A model generated the notes under the pieces. That model was given only the letters and a program-made list of their open reading frames with translations, was not told the DNA's origin and did no database searches. A DNA stretch of 64,000 bases from Ruegeria atlantica (GTDB taxonomy: Bacteria; Pseudomonadota; Alphaproteobacteria; Rhodobacterales; Rhodobacteraceae). The first letter of the stretch is position 1; every line of letters begins with the position of its first letter. The translations under genes and the position numbers were made by a program. The stretch is from positions 1 through 64,000 of the forward strand of contig NZ_WQBE01000012.1 of assembly GCF_013032005.1 (NCBI RefSeq), given 5' to 3'. Below are positions 51,460 through 62,017 of this stretch, in pieces.

Positions 51460-52350
51460 TTACGGTTTTAGATCAGATAGGGCCTGCTCGGCGGTCGCAA
51501 TCTGCGTGTCCGAGGGGCCAGTGCCATGTCGTGCCAGCACCACGGGTTCTGCCGTAAATGGGTCCGAAACGGGCAGGCTTAGCAAGGGCATCCCATCATA
51601 ACTGGTATGGGCGGGGGGATTGGCATAGCTGATCGCAACCCCTTCGCCATGTGCCGCAAGGCTGCGCTGAATTTCCAACGAGGCCGCGCGATGTGCGACC
51701 GTTGGGTTTTCCCCGATCTGGCGAAACAGCCCCAATACATGCTGTGCCGACAACCCTTCCTCTGACAGGATCAGCGGGTAGGCCGCCAGGTCCTGAAGGG
51801 AAACGTCGCTGTGTGCGGCCAAGGGATGATCCGGCGCCAGCAGAGCATGCGGCGTGCTTGTGAACAGCGTCTGCTGGGTAAAACCTGCATCCATGCTAAG
51901 CCCATAGGTCAGGGCAAGGTCAATCCGCCCGTCAATCAGGCCCGAGATCAGCCCTTCGAAACTGTCCACCCTGTAGGTGATTGCAACGTCCGGCATCTGC
52001 ACACGCAACTGGCGCAAGGCGCGTGAAAGCAGGAAGGGCGCCAGATCAACAAAACACCCCAGCCGCAACCGGGTCTTACCCACGTCTCTATCAGTGGCAT
52101 TTTCCAACCGGGCGGCACTGGCCAGCAGCGCCTCGGCCTCATCAATGAAACTGCGGCCCTGTGGTGTCAGCGCCATGGCTGCTCCGCGCCTGCGGGCGAA
52201 CAGGGGATAACCCAGCTGTTCCTCGACCCGCGTCAATGCGTTGGACAGCGCAGGTTGCGAGACATGCAGGTGCAGTGCGGCGGCGGACAGGCTGCCATGC
52301 CGCCCGATGGCGCAGACATATTCATATTGGCGCAGGGAAATATATAACAT
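51460..52350 (-). CDS. LysR-family transcriptional regulator
   Basis: 296-residue LysR protein. The N-terminal HTH (SLRQYEYVCAIGRHGSLSAAALHLHVSQPALSNALTRVEEQLG) is clear, followed by the LysR substrate domain (~90-290). Start ATG 52350; a longer frame to 52524 would run into the PhyH gene region. Divergent from the PhyH dioxygenase with an 87-bp gap, so that gene is the likely target. Confidence 0.93.
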   Translation of the reverse strand: MLYISLRQYEYVCAIGRHGSLSAAALHLHVSQPALSNALTRVEEQLGYPLFARRRGAAMALTPQGRSFIDEAEALLASAARLENATDRDVGKTRLRLGCFVDLAPFLLSRALRQLRVQMPDVAITYRVDSFEGLISGLIDGRIDLALTYGLSMDAGFTQQTLFTSTPHALLAPDHPLAAHSDVSLQDLAAYPLILSEEGLSAQHVLGLFRQIGENPTVAHRAASLEIQRSLAAHGEGVAISYANPPAHTSYDGMPLLSLPVSDPFTAEPVVLARHGTGPSDTQIATAEQALSDLKP

Positions 52351-52437
52351 GAAGTTAAGTCTACCTTTGAAAGATATTACTTGAACAGAGGACTTTGTCA
52401 TGTGCAGATCACACAACCCTACGGCACGGAGACTGAC

Positions 52438-53235
52438 ATGACGCACCCTCTGGTCACGCAAGAGATGATCGACACTTTCCAGCAGGACGGCGTGGTCCTG
52501 ATCAAGGGGCTTTATACCGGTCACGTCGAAGCGCTGCGCGAAGGCGTTGCCGCGAATATGGCAGAACCCGGCCCGTACGCGTCAGAAAACAAGAAACAGG
52601 GCGAGACCGGTCTGTTCTTTGACGATTACTGCAACTGGTCGCGGATTGATCAGTTCCGGGATGTAATCGAAAACTCTCCGGTGGCCGAGGTTGCAGCGGA
52701 TCTGATGCAGTCCCAAACCGTGCAGATGTTTCACGATCACGTTCTGGTCAAAGAGCCCGGTACCTCAATGGCGACACCGTGGCATCAGGATGGTCCATAT
52801 TACTTTGTCGAGGGGCAGCAGACCATCAGCTTCTGGTCGCCGCTCGACCCGGTTAAAAAAGCGACGCTGCGCTGCGTGGCGGGGTCACACCGTTGGGAGA
52901 AAGAGGTGTTGCCGACCCGCTGGGTATCGGAAGAAGGGTTCTTCCCCGACGAAGGCCAGTACATCCCCGTTCCGGACCCGGATGCCGAGGGCATGAAGGT
53001 CGTGGAATTCGAAATGGAGCCGGGTGATGCAGTGGCGTTCAACTATCGCACGCTGCACGGCGCGCGCGGTAATCAATCAGACAGCCGCCGTCGGGCGTTT
53101 TCGCTGCGTTTGGTCGGGGATGATGCACGGTATGTGGAGCGTCCAGGCCGGACTTCACCGCCGTACCCTGGCCATGACATGACGCCCGGTCAACGCCTGC
53201 GCGAGGACTGGTTCCCGGTGCTGCTACGACGCTAG
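52438..53235 (+). CDS. Phytanoyl-CoA dioxygenase (PhyH) family protein
   Basis: 265-residue Fe(II)/2-oxoglutarate oxygenase. His116-x-Asp118 (WHQDGPYYF) and distal His207 (RTLHGARGN) form the iron triad, with Arg near residue 218 for 2-oxoglutarate. The PhyH family also includes hydroxylases of ectoine and of small natural products. Start ATG 52438 has GGAG upstream. Regulation by the divergent LysR protein is likely. Substrate unknown. Confidence 0.88.
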   Translation: MTHPLVTQEMIDTFQQDGVVLIKGLYTGHVEALREGVAANMAEPGPYASENKKQGETGLFFDDYCNWSRIDQFRDVIENSPVAEVAADLMQSQTVQMFHDHVLVKEPGTSMATPWHQDGPYYFVEGQQTISFWSPLDPVKKATLRCVAGSHRWEKEVLPTRWVSEEGFFPDEGQYIPVPDPDAEGMKVVEFEMEPGDAVAFNYRTLHGARGNQSDSRRRAFSLRLVGDDARYVERPGRTSPPYPGHDMTPGQRLREDWFPVLLRR

Positions 53236-53242
53236 AGCGAGC

Positions 53243-54106
53243 TCAAAACCACTGGCCCGATTCGATCAGTCCGAGTTCGAGCAATTGGCCGGATTTCCAC
53301 TGAAATGGCACCGAGTTGTGCCAACAGAAACTTGGAATGTCGAAGGTGGACCCGGCGTTAGTCTTCAACGCTTTGGCCGCGCGGAACGAACACACGGCTG
53401 CCGTCATATTGTGATGCCAAGGGCAGGAATAGGTGTTGTATTCCGGCTCGTTAAAGGTGTGGTCGGGCCGCAATTCCAGCCCCTTGCGCGATTTGAACAG
53501 AGCAATCCGGTCGATGCGGCGGCGTTCATAGGGGATGTGGTCTTCGAACCGCCAGCGCAGGCCGCCGGACATGTCGAGCTGCCTCTCGACCGGGTGGCCT
53601 TCGGCGTCGTGGCGGGCGTGGGCGTAGTATCCTGTGCTGTCCAGCATGGCGTGATCCGGGGCGACGCCGTTTGGAAAGGTGTTCAGGTCATCAGCATAAA
53701 GGTCGACGACATGGCTGAGCATCGCGTCGCGGCGTTCCTCGGCGTGGAAGGCCAGCAATTCGCCCACCGTGCGGGTCTCGCAAAACGGAAAGAACAGGTA
53801 CTCGGCGTTATAGCAATAATACATCCAGATACCCGGCGCGGCCTGAATGATCCTGTTGATTGTGTCGAATGCAACTGTGCTGGGTACGCAGGTCAGGGTG
53901 ACCCTGTGGATGCGGTCAGACAATTCAGAACCCAGCGCGAAATCCTGCGGCATGAAGGCAATCACGGACTTAAAGCCCAGATGCAGATGGTGCCGGAGCG
54001 TGCTGTCGACCTCGACATTGTCTTCAACAAAGATCAGCGCGACAGGGCCCTTGGCCAGGGCGGATTTGCCTGAGGTGAGGAAATCGTCGAGAGAGTCGTA
54101 TTGCAT
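53243..54106 (-). CDS. Glycosyltransferase-like protein (GT2/GT92-type, degenerate)
   Basis: 287-residue protein beginning MQYDSLDDFLTSGKSALAKGPVALIFVEDN, typical of the Glyco_tranf_2_4/GT92-like group. After HRVTLTCVPSTVAFDTINRIIQ it has WMYYCYNAEYLFFPF where active relatives have a D-x-D-E-F metal motif, so the aspartates are lost and activity is doubtful. ETRTVGELLAFHAEERRDAM and VVDLYADD follow the family pattern. A longer frame to 54379 overlaps miaB and is rejected. It ends 7 bases from the convergent PhyH gene. Confidence 0.75.
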   Translation of the reverse strand: MQYDSLDDFLTSGKSALAKGPVALIFVEDNVEVDSTLRHHLHLGFKSVIAFMPQDFALGSELSDRIHRVTLTCVPSTVAFDTINRIIQAAPGIWMYYCYNAEYLFFPFCETRTVGELLAFHAEERRDAMLSHVVDLYADDLNTFPNGVAPDHAMLDSTGYYAHARHDAEGHPVERQLDMSGGLRWRFEDHIPYERRRIDRIALFKSRKGLELRPDHTFNEPEYNTYSCPWHHNMTAAVCSFRAAKALKTNAGSTFDIPSFCWHNSVPFQWKSGQLLELGLIESGQWF

Positions 54107-54226
54107 TGCCTGTCCGGTTCCACTTTGCTGGAATCTGCTGTCAAAATCGGGTATCCGCCCCGGCATTGCAAGCGGCGTTCGTAGGGTATAGATGACGCCG
54201 ATCCCGTCAGCGCAAAGGCCATACCC

Positions 54227-55546
54227 ATGTCGGAACCCAAAAAGCTGTATATCAAAACCTACGGTTGCCAGATGAACGTCTACGACAGCGAACGCATGTC
54301 CGAGACGCTGGGTGGGCAGGGCTATGTGGAAACGCAAAGCCCCGATGATGCCGACATGATCTTGCTGAACACCTGCCATATCAGGGAAAAGGCCGCCGAA
54401 AAGGTCTATTCCGAACTTGGCAGATTCAAGGGGCTAAAGGCGGAAAAGCCTGACCTCAAGATCGGCGTGGCAGGGTGTGTGGCACAGGCCGAGGGCGAAG
54501 AGATCATGCGCCGTCAGCCGCTGGTTGATCTGGTCGTAGGGCCGCAAAGCTATCATCGCCTGCCCGAGATGGAGGCGAAGACGCGCACCGGTGCCAAGGC
54601 GCTGGACACGGATTTCCCCGAAGAGGACAAGTTCGAAAAGCTCAAAAACCGTCCCAAGGCCAAGCGTGGCCCGACGGCGTTTCTGACCGTGCAGGAAGGC
54701 TGTGACAAGTTCTGTGCCTTCTGCGTGGTGCCATATACCCGCGGTGCCGAAGTCAGCCGACCCGCAGATCGTATTATCCGCGAGGCGCAAGACCTGGTTG
54801 AACGCGGCGTGCGTGAGATCACTCTGTTGGGTCAGAACGTCAACGCCTATCACGGGGCTGGTGCAAACGGAGACATGACACTGGCCGGGCTGATTTGGGA
54901 GTTGAACAAGGTTGATGGGTTGGAGCGCATCCGCTTTACCACCTCGCACCCCAATGACATGTCCGACGACCTGATCGAGGCGCACGGAACCTGCGAGAAG
55001 CTGATGCCGTATCTGCATCTGCCGGTGCAGTCAGGCTCGGACCGAATCCTCAAACGCATGAACCGCAGCCACACCGCCGAAAGCTATCTGCGCCTGATCG
55101 AACGTATCCGCGCTGCGCGGCCCGATATCGTGATGTCTGGGGACTTCATCGTTGGCTTCCCTGAAGAGACCGAAGAGGATTTCCAGGCCACCATGGATTT
55201 GGTGGAAGAGGTCAAATACGGCTATGCCTATTCCTTCAAATACTCGACACGTCCGGGAACGCCTGCAGCCGAGCGGCCTCAGGTTGATCCTGATGCGGCG
55301 GATGACCGTCTTCAGCGCCTGCAGGCCCTGATCACGCGGCATCAGCGGGAAATTCAGGACGCAATGGTAGGGCGCAAGGTCAAGGTTCTGTTTGAAAAAT
55401 CTGGACGGCTGCCAGGCCAGATGGTCGGGAAATCCGAGTATTTACATTCGGTTCACGTGTCTGACGCCGATGTCGCGGTCGGAGAATTGCGAGGTGTTGA
55501 AATCACCGCCTCAGGGGCAAATTCGCTGGCCGGTGCGCTGATCTGA
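54227..55546 (+). CDS. miaB: tRNA-2-methylthio-N6-dimethylallyladenosine synthase MiaB
   Basis: 439-residue radical SAM methylthiotransferase that adds the methylthio group to i6A37 of tRNAs. The N-terminal UPF0004 domain ([15 protein letters not shown]) holds the auxiliary cluster cysteines, [16 protein letters not shown] is the radical SAM CxxxCxxC, and the C-terminal TRAM domain ([23 protein letters not shown]) binds RNA. Length matches MiaB. Confidence 0.97.
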   Translation: MSEPKKLYIKTYGCQMNVYDSERMSETLGGQGYVETQSPDDADMILLNTCHIREKAAEKVYSELGRFKGLKAEKPDLKIGVAGCVAQAEGEEIMRRQPLVDLVVGPQSYHRLPEMEAKTRTGAKALDTDFPEEDKFEKLKNRPKAKRGPTAFLTVQEGCDKFCAFCVVPYTRGAEVSRPADRIIREAQDLVERGVREITLLGQNVNAYHGAGANGDMTLAGLIWELNKVDGLERIRFTTSHPNDMSDDLIEAHGTCEKLMPYLHLPVQSGSDRILKRMNRSHTAESYLRLIERIRAARPDIVMSGDFIVGFPEETEEDFQATMDLVEEVKYGYAYSFKYSTRPGTPAAERPQVDPDAADDRLQRLQALITRHQREIQDAMVGRKVKVLFEKSGRLPGQMVGKSEYLHSVHVSDADVAVGELRGVEITASGANSLAGALI

Positions 55547-55728
55547 TGCCCCCCCAAAGTGCTGTTTGAAAGCCATAGTGGGTAATTGTTCCAAAAATTA
55601 ACCCTTGATTTGTCGCCGGTAACTATGTTCGGACAAAAGCCGGACGTATTTGGGGAAAAGGGTTTCTGTTTCCTAAAATTCAGGTCGGTGCTGACCCTGT
55701 TTTCGGGCCAGGACGATGGAGGGTACGA
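55547..55728. other. Intergenic region upstream of outer-membrane protein
   Basis: 182 bp, AT-richer than its neighbours. It begins with a C-run followed by AAAGTGCTG, similar to CCCCCCAAAGTGTTG at 20206-20220. It must carry the promoter of the next gene, but no convincing -35/-10 pair stands out. No gene seen. Confidence 0.35.
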
Positions 55729-56493
55729 GTGAAATTCCTAACACGTTTCTTTGGGCCAAACGGCCGGTTTGTTTTTCCGGCGGTGCTGGTGCTTTCACTT
55801 TTTTCCAGCGCAACGGTGGCGGGTAACCTTGAACAGGGGGTGACGGATCCCCCGGTTGTCAGTCCCAAGCGTTTGGGCAGCGACGTTAGCGCGTTCTATC
55901 TGGGCCTGAGCGGGGCCTATGCATCGGGTGGCACGGACCGATTCGGACTGCGTACCCAGACGGATCTTTTCGAAATCGGAGAGCTGGACCTGAGTGGCGG
56001 CTACGGTGGTATCCGTGGCGGTTGGCGTGGTGTTCTACCGGCAATCGGCGGCCGGGATTACGTTTATGGGTTCGAACTCGGCTATGACTTCGGAAAGATC
56101 GACGATGAGGTGTCGATGGATATTGGCACTGTAGCTGTTACTGGCGGATCTGAGGTTTCGGACATTATTTCCCTACGTTTTCGCAACGGTTTGACCAACA
56201 AGAGCGGCACCGTTCTGTATTTTGTCTCGGTCGGGTACGTGCAGGGTGACATCACAACGTCAAGCAGCCTGTCCACGGGCGGCACGGTTCAATCCTTTGA
56301 AGACAGTGACTCTCGCAATGGGTTTTCAGCCAGTATCGGTGCAGAACACAGTCTGAACGACAACTGGTCGATCACGGGTGAGTTTGAATACGTGCAATTC
56401 GACTCGCGCGAGGTTGAATTCGACAACGGGTTCTCAACAAAATCCACCCCTCGCTACCGTGGTTTGCGTTTTGGATTGAATTACACCTTCTGA
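55729..56493 (+). CDS. Outer-membrane beta-barrel protein
   Basis: 254-residue protein with a GTG start (GGAGGG upstream), a signal peptide (about residues 1-31, hydrophobic PAVLVLSLFSSATVA), alternating amphipathic beta strands (YLGLSGAYAS, YGGIRGGWRG, YGFELGYDF, LYFVSVGYVQ, FSASIGAEHSL, ITGEFEYVQF) and a C-terminal strand ending YTF, the classic Phe for BAM recognition. Resembles porin-like OmpW/Opa-type barrels. Function unknown. Confidence 0.85.
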   Translation: MKFLTRFFGPNGRFVFPAVLVLSLFSSATVAGNLEQGVTDPPVVSPKRLGSDVSAFYLGLSGAYASGGTDRFGLRTQTDLFEIGELDLSGGYGGIRGGWRGVLPAIGGRDYVYGFELGYDFGKIDDEVSMDIGTVAVTGGSEVSDIISLRFRNGLTNKSGTVLYFVSVGYVQGDITTSSSLSTGGTVQSFEDSDSRNGFSASIGAEHSLNDNWSITGEFEYVQFDSREVEFDNGFSTKSTPRYRGLRFGLNYTF

Positions 56494-56637
56494 AGCTGTC
56501 CGCGATTGGGGTGGTGCTCGGCTGCGTCTGATTTCGGCGGTTTTACCATCTGTTTGGGAAAAATTGAAACTGTGGCTTGCGCCCACCGAGAAATGTTGTC
56601 TACGCTCGGGGTATAAACGCCAAGACAGGAGAACGGA

Positions 56638-57660
56638 TTGGCCATCGGTGCCCTTACCCCACCGCAAGATGACATGCCCCAAAGTGAGGCGTTTGTTGAA
56701 TTCCCTGACAATCGGTTGTTGATTGATTTGTGCGGCGAGTATGACCGCAACCTGACCGAAATCGAAACGAAGCTGTCTGTCCAGATCGTGCGCCGTGGCA
56801 ATCAGTTGGTTGTCATGGGTGATGAAGACGCTCAGAAGCAGGCGATAGAGGTGCTGCAGGCCCTTTACACCCGTCTGGAAGGTGGGCGCGACGTCGAGGC
56901 CGCCGATGTGGATCGCGAATTGCGGATGGGCGGATCGGAACAAGAAACCGGCAGCCGCGACGGTGATCAGCTTGAGATGTTCAAGGGCGGCACGGTTGAG
57001 ATCAAGACCCGCAAAAAGCTGGTCGAGCCGCGCACAGACGCGCAAAAGGCCTATGTTCAGTCGCTGTTCCAAAATGAACTTGCGTTTGGGATCGGTCCCG
57101 CAGGCACGGGTAAGACCTACCTCGCTGTTGCCGCTGGCGTGTCGATGTTTATCGGTGGGCATGTGGATCGGATTATCCTCAGCCGCCCCGCGGTCGAGGC
57201 CGGTGAAAAGTTGGGCTATCTGCCCGGTGACATGAAAGACAAGGTCGATCCGTACATGCAGCCGTTGTATGACGCGCTGAATGACTTTTTGCCCGGCAAA
57301 CAACTGGCCAAGCTGATCGAGGAAAAACGAATCGAAATTGCTCCTCTGGCCTTCATGCGCGGGCGAACCCTGGCCAATGCGTTTGTGGTGTTGGATGAAG
57401 CGCAGAATGCTACGACCATGCAGATGAAAATGTTCCTGACCCGTCTGGGTGAGGGCAGTCGCATGGTGATCACAGGTGACCGCTCGCAAGTCGACCTGCC
57501 GCGCGGGGTTCAGTCGGGGCTGCAAGACGCGGAGCGATTGCTGAAAACGATCCCGCATATCAGCTTTAACTATTTCACCTCGAAGGATGTGGTCCGCCAC
57601 CCGCTTGTCGCCGCCATTATCGAAGCGTATGAGGCCGACTCGGGCCGTGAGACGGGGTAA
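56638..57660 (+). CDS. PhoH family ATPase/helicase-like protein
   Basis: 340-residue PhoH-like protein with a TTG start (AGGAGA 6 bases upstream). N-terminal ~1-110 is a KH-like part; the PhoH core has Walker A GIGPAGTGKTYLA (~151-163) and Walker B NAFVVLDEAQNATTMQM. It is followed by ybeY, corC and lnt, the standard alphaproteobacterial order linked to RNA processing and envelope maintenance. Confidence 0.93.
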   Translation: MAIGALTPPQDDMPQSEAFVEFPDNRLLIDLCGEYDRNLTEIETKLSVQIVRRGNQLVVMGDEDAQKQAIEVLQALYTRLEGGRDVEAADVDRELRMGGSEQETGSRDGDQLEMFKGGTVEIKTRKKLVEPRTDAQKAYVQSLFQNELAFGIGPAGTGKTYLAVAAGVSMFIGGHVDRIILSRPAVEAGEKLGYLPGDMKDKVDPYMQPLYDALNDFLPGKQLAKLIEEKRIEIAPLAFMRGRTLANAFVVLDEAQNATTMQMKMFLTRLGEGSRMVITGDRSQVDLPRGVQSGLQDAERLLKTIPHISFNYFTSKDVVRHPLVAAIIEAYEADSGRETG

Positions 57661-57693
57661 TCGTCCGCAGCCGTAGGCTTTGGACGTGGTGAG

Positions 57694-58188
57694 ATGAACC
57701 TTGAACTGACAATTGAAGACGCACGTTGGCAGGGGCTGGAACCCTTGGCCACGCGTGCCATTCAGGCGGTGTTGGACTATTGCGGTTTGGACTCTGACCT
57801 GTGTGAAGTCAGCCTTTTGGCCTGTGATGATGCGCGCATCGCCGAACTGAATGCGGAGTTTCGGGAAAAGCCCACACCGACCAATGTGCTCAGCTGGCCC
57901 GCCGAGGATTTGGCAGCCGAGGAACCGGGGCAGAGCCCGACGCCGCCTGAGCCGGACTTCACCGGTGAAATCCCGTTGGGGGACATTGCGATTGCCTACG
58001 ACACCTGCGCGCGCGAGGCGGATGAGGCAGGGAAATCAATGAATGATCACGTCATGCACCTGATCATTCACGGGACTTTGCATCTGCTGGGCTACGATCA
58101 CATTCGTGACACCGACGCCACTTTGATGGAAACGGTTGAGGTCGCTATACTTGGCAAAATGGGTATCGATGACCCATATAATATGTAG
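57694..58188 (+). CDS. ybeY: Endoribonuclease YbeY
   Basis: 164-residue zinc-dependent RNase for 16S rRNA 3' maturation and ribosome quality control. The H-x3-H-x5-H motif is in [11 protein letters not shown] (~125-135), and the strand with NVLSWPAED plus GDIAIAYDT precede it. Member of the phoH-ybeY-corC-lnt operon, 33 bases after phoH. Confidence 0.95.
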   Translation: MNLELTIEDARWQGLEPLATRAIQAVLDYCGLDSDLCEVSLLACDDARIAELNAEFREKPTPTNVLSWPAEDLAAEEPGQSPTPPEPDFTGEIPLGDIAIAYDTCAREADEAGKSMNDHVMHLIIHGTLHLLGYDHIRDTDATLMETVEVAILGKMGIDDPYNM

Positions 58189-58223
58189 ACGGGCCATCAA
58201 GGCCGATTATTTGGAATAGGATT

Positions 58224-59114
58224 ATGGGCGAGACAGACGGCAGTTCTATGGCGGCGCAGGGCGCGCAAACCAGGAACAGCGGTGAAGATAGTAAAGAGAA
58301 AGCCGGTTTCTTTTCTCGAATAGTGGATGCGTTTTCGCCGCAGGGCGAGGATGAGGAAGGCCAGGTGACCAACGGTCACGAGGTCGACAAGGCACAGCCG
58401 CGCGGCATGATCAACCTGCGGCGGATGCGGGTTGAGGACGTGGCCATCCCAACGGCCGAGATCATCTCGGTCCCTTCAACAATCACCAAGGATGAGCTGG
58501 CGCAGGTGTTCCGCGAAAGCGGTCTGTCGCGGATTCCGGTGTATGAGGGCACGCTGGACACGCCTTTGGGGTTCGTCCACCTAAAGGACTTTGCCCTAAC
58601 CCACGGATTTAACGGTGGGTCCAGTGAATTCGATCTGGTCAAGATGCTGCGGACGTTGCTGTTCGTTCCGCCTTCGATGCCGATTGGGGTTCTGCTGACC
58701 AAGATGCAGACGGAACGTCGCCATATGGCGTTGGTAATCGACGAATATGGTGGTGTCGACGGGCTGCTGACGATTGAGGATCTGATCGAACAGGTCGTGG
58801 GTGAAATCGCGGATGAACATGACGCGGATGAAGATCAGCTTTGGGTTCAGGACAAGCCGGGTTGTTACATCGTTCAGGCCCGCGTCCCGTTGGAAGAGTT
58901 CGAGGCCGAGATCGGGCGCTCGCTGACCAGTCACGAGGACGTGGATGAGGAAGAGATCGACACTCTGGGCGGTCTGGTCTTCATGCTGTCGGGCCGCGTA
59001 CCCGCGCGGGGTGAGGTTGTCTTGCATCCCGAAGGCCCTGAATTCGAGGTGATCGACGCCGATCCACGCCGGATCAAGCGTCTGCGCGTCATGTTGCCGG
59101 ATCTCGTTGTATGA
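58224..59114 (+). CDS. CorC/HlyC-type CBS-domain protein
   Basis: 296-residue cytosolic protein: two CBS domains (about 65-190; TFIDEYGG-like LVIDEYGGVDGLLTIEDLIEQVVGEI) and a C-terminal CorC_HlyC domain (FMLSGRVPARGEV). No N-terminal membrane domain, so it is the CorC type, implicated in Mg/Co handling. ATG 58224 has AGGA upstream. The stop overlaps lnt by 4 bases. Confidence 0.92.
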   Translation: MGETDGSSMAAQGAQTRNSGEDSKEKAGFFSRIVDAFSPQGEDEEGQVTNGHEVDKAQPRGMINLRRMRVEDVAIPTAEIISVPSTITKDELAQVFRESGLSRIPVYEGTLDTPLGFVHLKDFALTHGFNGGSSEFDLVKMLRTLLFVPPSMPIGVLLTKMQTERRHMALVIDEYGGVDGLLTIEDLIEQVVGEIADEHDADEDQLWVQDKPGCYIVQARVPLEEFEAEIGRSLTSHEDVDEEEIDTLGGLVFMLSGRVPARGEVVLHPEGPEFEVIDADPRRIKRLRVMLPDLVV

Positions 59115-60607
59115 ACCCTGCACAGGGTTGGTCCATTTGGCTGAAATGTGCATTGGCGGCGCTGCTGGGTGCGCTGGCGGCGTTTGGCCTTGCCCCGTTT
59201 GGTGTGTGGGCGGCAACGCTGGTTGCTCTGGTGCTGTTGGCGCCGTTGTTTCTGTCAACCGAGACACGGGGCAGGGCCGCCTGGCTGGGCTGGGCTTTTG
59301 CCACCGGGTATTTCGCACATGGTCTCAGCTGGATTGTCGAGCCGTTCTTGGTGGACGCGGAACGTCATGCCTGGATGGCACCTTTCGCCCTCATCTTCAT
59401 GGCCGGAGGGTTGGCGTTGTTCTGGGCGCTGGCCTTCTGGGTCGCGCGGCGGCCTGCGGGCGGCGCAATCACGCAAGCTGTTTTTCTGGTTGTGACCGTG
59501 TCGCTGGCGGAAATGGCCCGCGGCTATGTGCTGACAGGATTTCCATGGGCGGGGCTGGCGCAGGTTTGGGTCGGCTCTCCGGTGGCCCAGCTGTTGTCAT
59601 TGGTCGGACCCTATGGTTTGGGCGCATTGACCCTGTTGGCGACTTTGCCCTTGGGGGCGGCACTGGCGCAACGCGGTGGATTTGCATTACCGCTTGGACT
59701 GACAGTAGGCGCGGCCTGTTTGGCGCTGGGCTATGCCTCCGCGCGCCCGGCGGTTACGGAAACCGATCATGTCGTGCGCCTGATCCAACCGAACGCGCCG
59801 CAACATCAAAAATGGGACCCCGAATACGCGCCTTTGTTCTTTGCACGGCAGATAGAGTTTACTGCGGCGCAGCCTCGGCCCGATCTGATTGTCTGGCCCG
59901 AAACCTCGGTACCTGCCTGGCTGAGCAGCGCGCAGCCCTATCTGGATGCCATTGCCGATGCGGCGCAGGGCACGCCGGTTTTTTTGGGCATTCAGCGTGG
60001 TGACGGACCGCGTATCTATAACTCGATGATCTATCTGGATGAGAAGGGCCAGCAGCAGGGTCTGTACGACAAGCACCACCTGGCCCCGTTTGGGGAATAT
60101 GTACCGTTCGGCGAGGTGATGGCAAAATTTGGTATCTATGGCATGGCGGCGACCAACGGCAATGGGTTCAGCGCTGGGCCCGGGGCAGCTTTGATGGATG
60201 CGGGCAAGCTGGGCAAGGCGCTGCCGTTGATCTGTTATGAGGCTGTGTTCACGCAGGATGTTTTGTCCGCGCCGGGGCGCGCGGATTTTCTGTTGCAGAT
60301 CACCAACGATGCGTGGTTCGGCACACGGTCTGGACCCTATCAGCATCTGGCCCAGGCTCAGATGCGCGCGATTGAGCAAGGCCTGCCGATGATGCGGTCA
60401 GCCAATACCGGCGTGTCGGCGATGATTGACCCTTTGGGGCGCATCACGCAGGCGCTTCCCTTGGGTCAGGCTGGATATTTCGATGCAAAACTGCCTGCTC
60501 CGTTTGTCTCAACGGTGTATTCTAGGAATGGGGATGTTCCGGTCTTTGTCCTACTGGCGGCTCTCTTCGCGCTGTTTTGGCGCAACGCCCGGCGCGCGCA
60601 TGCATAA
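59111..60607 (+). CDS. lnt: Apolipoprotein N-acyltransferase
   Basis: 498-residue inner-membrane enzyme that adds the third acyl chain to lipoproteins. About six to seven N-terminal helices are followed by a nitrilase-like periplasmic domain with the Glu (IVWPETSVPAW), Lys (YDKHHLAPFGEYVPF) and Cys (LICYEAVF) triad, all present. A final helix lies near the C-terminus. Start ATG overlaps the corC stop. Confidence 0.95.
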   Translation: MNPAQGWSIWLKCALAALLGALAAFGLAPFGVWAATLVALVLLAPLFLSTETRGRAAWLGWAFATGYFAHGLSWIVEPFLVDAERHAWMAPFALIFMAGGLALFWALAFWVARRPAGGAITQAVFLVVTVSLAEMARGYVLTGFPWAGLAQVWVGSPVAQLLSLVGPYGLGALTLLATLPLGAALAQRGGFALPLGLTVGAACLALGYASARPAVTETDHVVRLIQPNAPQHQKWDPEYAPLFFARQIEFTAAQPRPDLIVWPETSVPAWLSSAQPYLDAIADAAQGTPVFLGIQRGDGPRIYNSMIYLDEKGQQQGLYDKHHLAPFGEYVPFGEVMAKFGIYGMAATNGNGFSAGPGAALMDAGKLGKALPLICYEAVFTQDVLSAPGRADFLLQITNDAWFGTRSGPYQHLAQAQMRAIEQGLPMMRSANTGVSAMIDPLGRITQALPLGQAGYFDAKLPAPFVSTVYSRNGDVPVFVLLAALFALFWRNARRAHA

Positions 60608-60614
60608 TTACCGA

Positions 60615-60643
60615 TTGACCCTGTGTTTGTGTGGGCGTATCCC
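60615..60643 (+). promoter_or_regulatory. Putative metK promoter
   Basis: TTGACC (60615-60620), 17-bp spacer, TATCCC (60638-60643). Transcription would begin at about 60650, just before the SAM/SAH riboswitch, which fits a short leader. By consensus only. Confidence 0.5.
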
Positions 60644-60653
60644 CTCGCATGCT

Positions 60654-60698
60654 CGTCACAACGGCTTCCTGGCGTGATGGGGAAATCTTAATGGAGCA
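60654..60698 (+). ncRNA. SAM/SAH riboswitch upstream of metK
   Basis: The leader contains GTCACAACGGCTTCCTGGCG (60655-60674), then a GTGAT arm (60674-60678) closing stem P1 with GTCAC (60655-60659), a variable linker, and ATGGAGCA (60691-60698). This matches the known SAM/SAH motif consensus almost base for base. In that class the 3' GGAGC pairs with the GCTTCC loop as a pseudoknot when ligand binds; here GGAG is also the metK Shine-Dalgarno. Ligand binding should therefore block metK translation. The class is confined to Rhodobacterales. Confidence 0.92.
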
Positions 60699-60703
60699 CT
60701 TTC

Positions 60704-61885
<1,182 letters not shown>

Positions 61886-61892
61886 CCGTTCC

Positions 61893-61931
61893 ACAATGAA
61901 ATGGTGCGCCCTTGCGGGCGCGCTCCATTGT
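61893..61931 (+). terminator. Hairpin downstream of metK
   Basis: Inner stem GCGCCC (61906-61911) with GGGCGC (61916-61921) around TTGC; outer arms ACAATG (61893-61898) and CATTGT (61926-61931) extend it. No T-run follows, so it is a possible but weak terminator between metK and trmB. Confidence 0.5.
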
Positions 61932-62017
61932 AGGAAATGCAATTTGGGGCGGCGTGTCGACAGATCTGACGCGACCGCCCCTTGCTTTGACCCCGCCTGC
62001 GCAGTATGGGCACCGCC

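Noticed and set aside
54107..54379. Upstream extension of the glycosyltransferase-like gene to 54379
   Set aside because: Would overlap miaB's start by 150 bases, and the added residues have no family similarity; start placed at 54106.
59107..60003. 298-codon plus-strand frame overlapping lnt
   Set aside because: Cys/Gly/Arg-rich shadow; the lnt frame holds the complete Glu-Lys-Cys triad.
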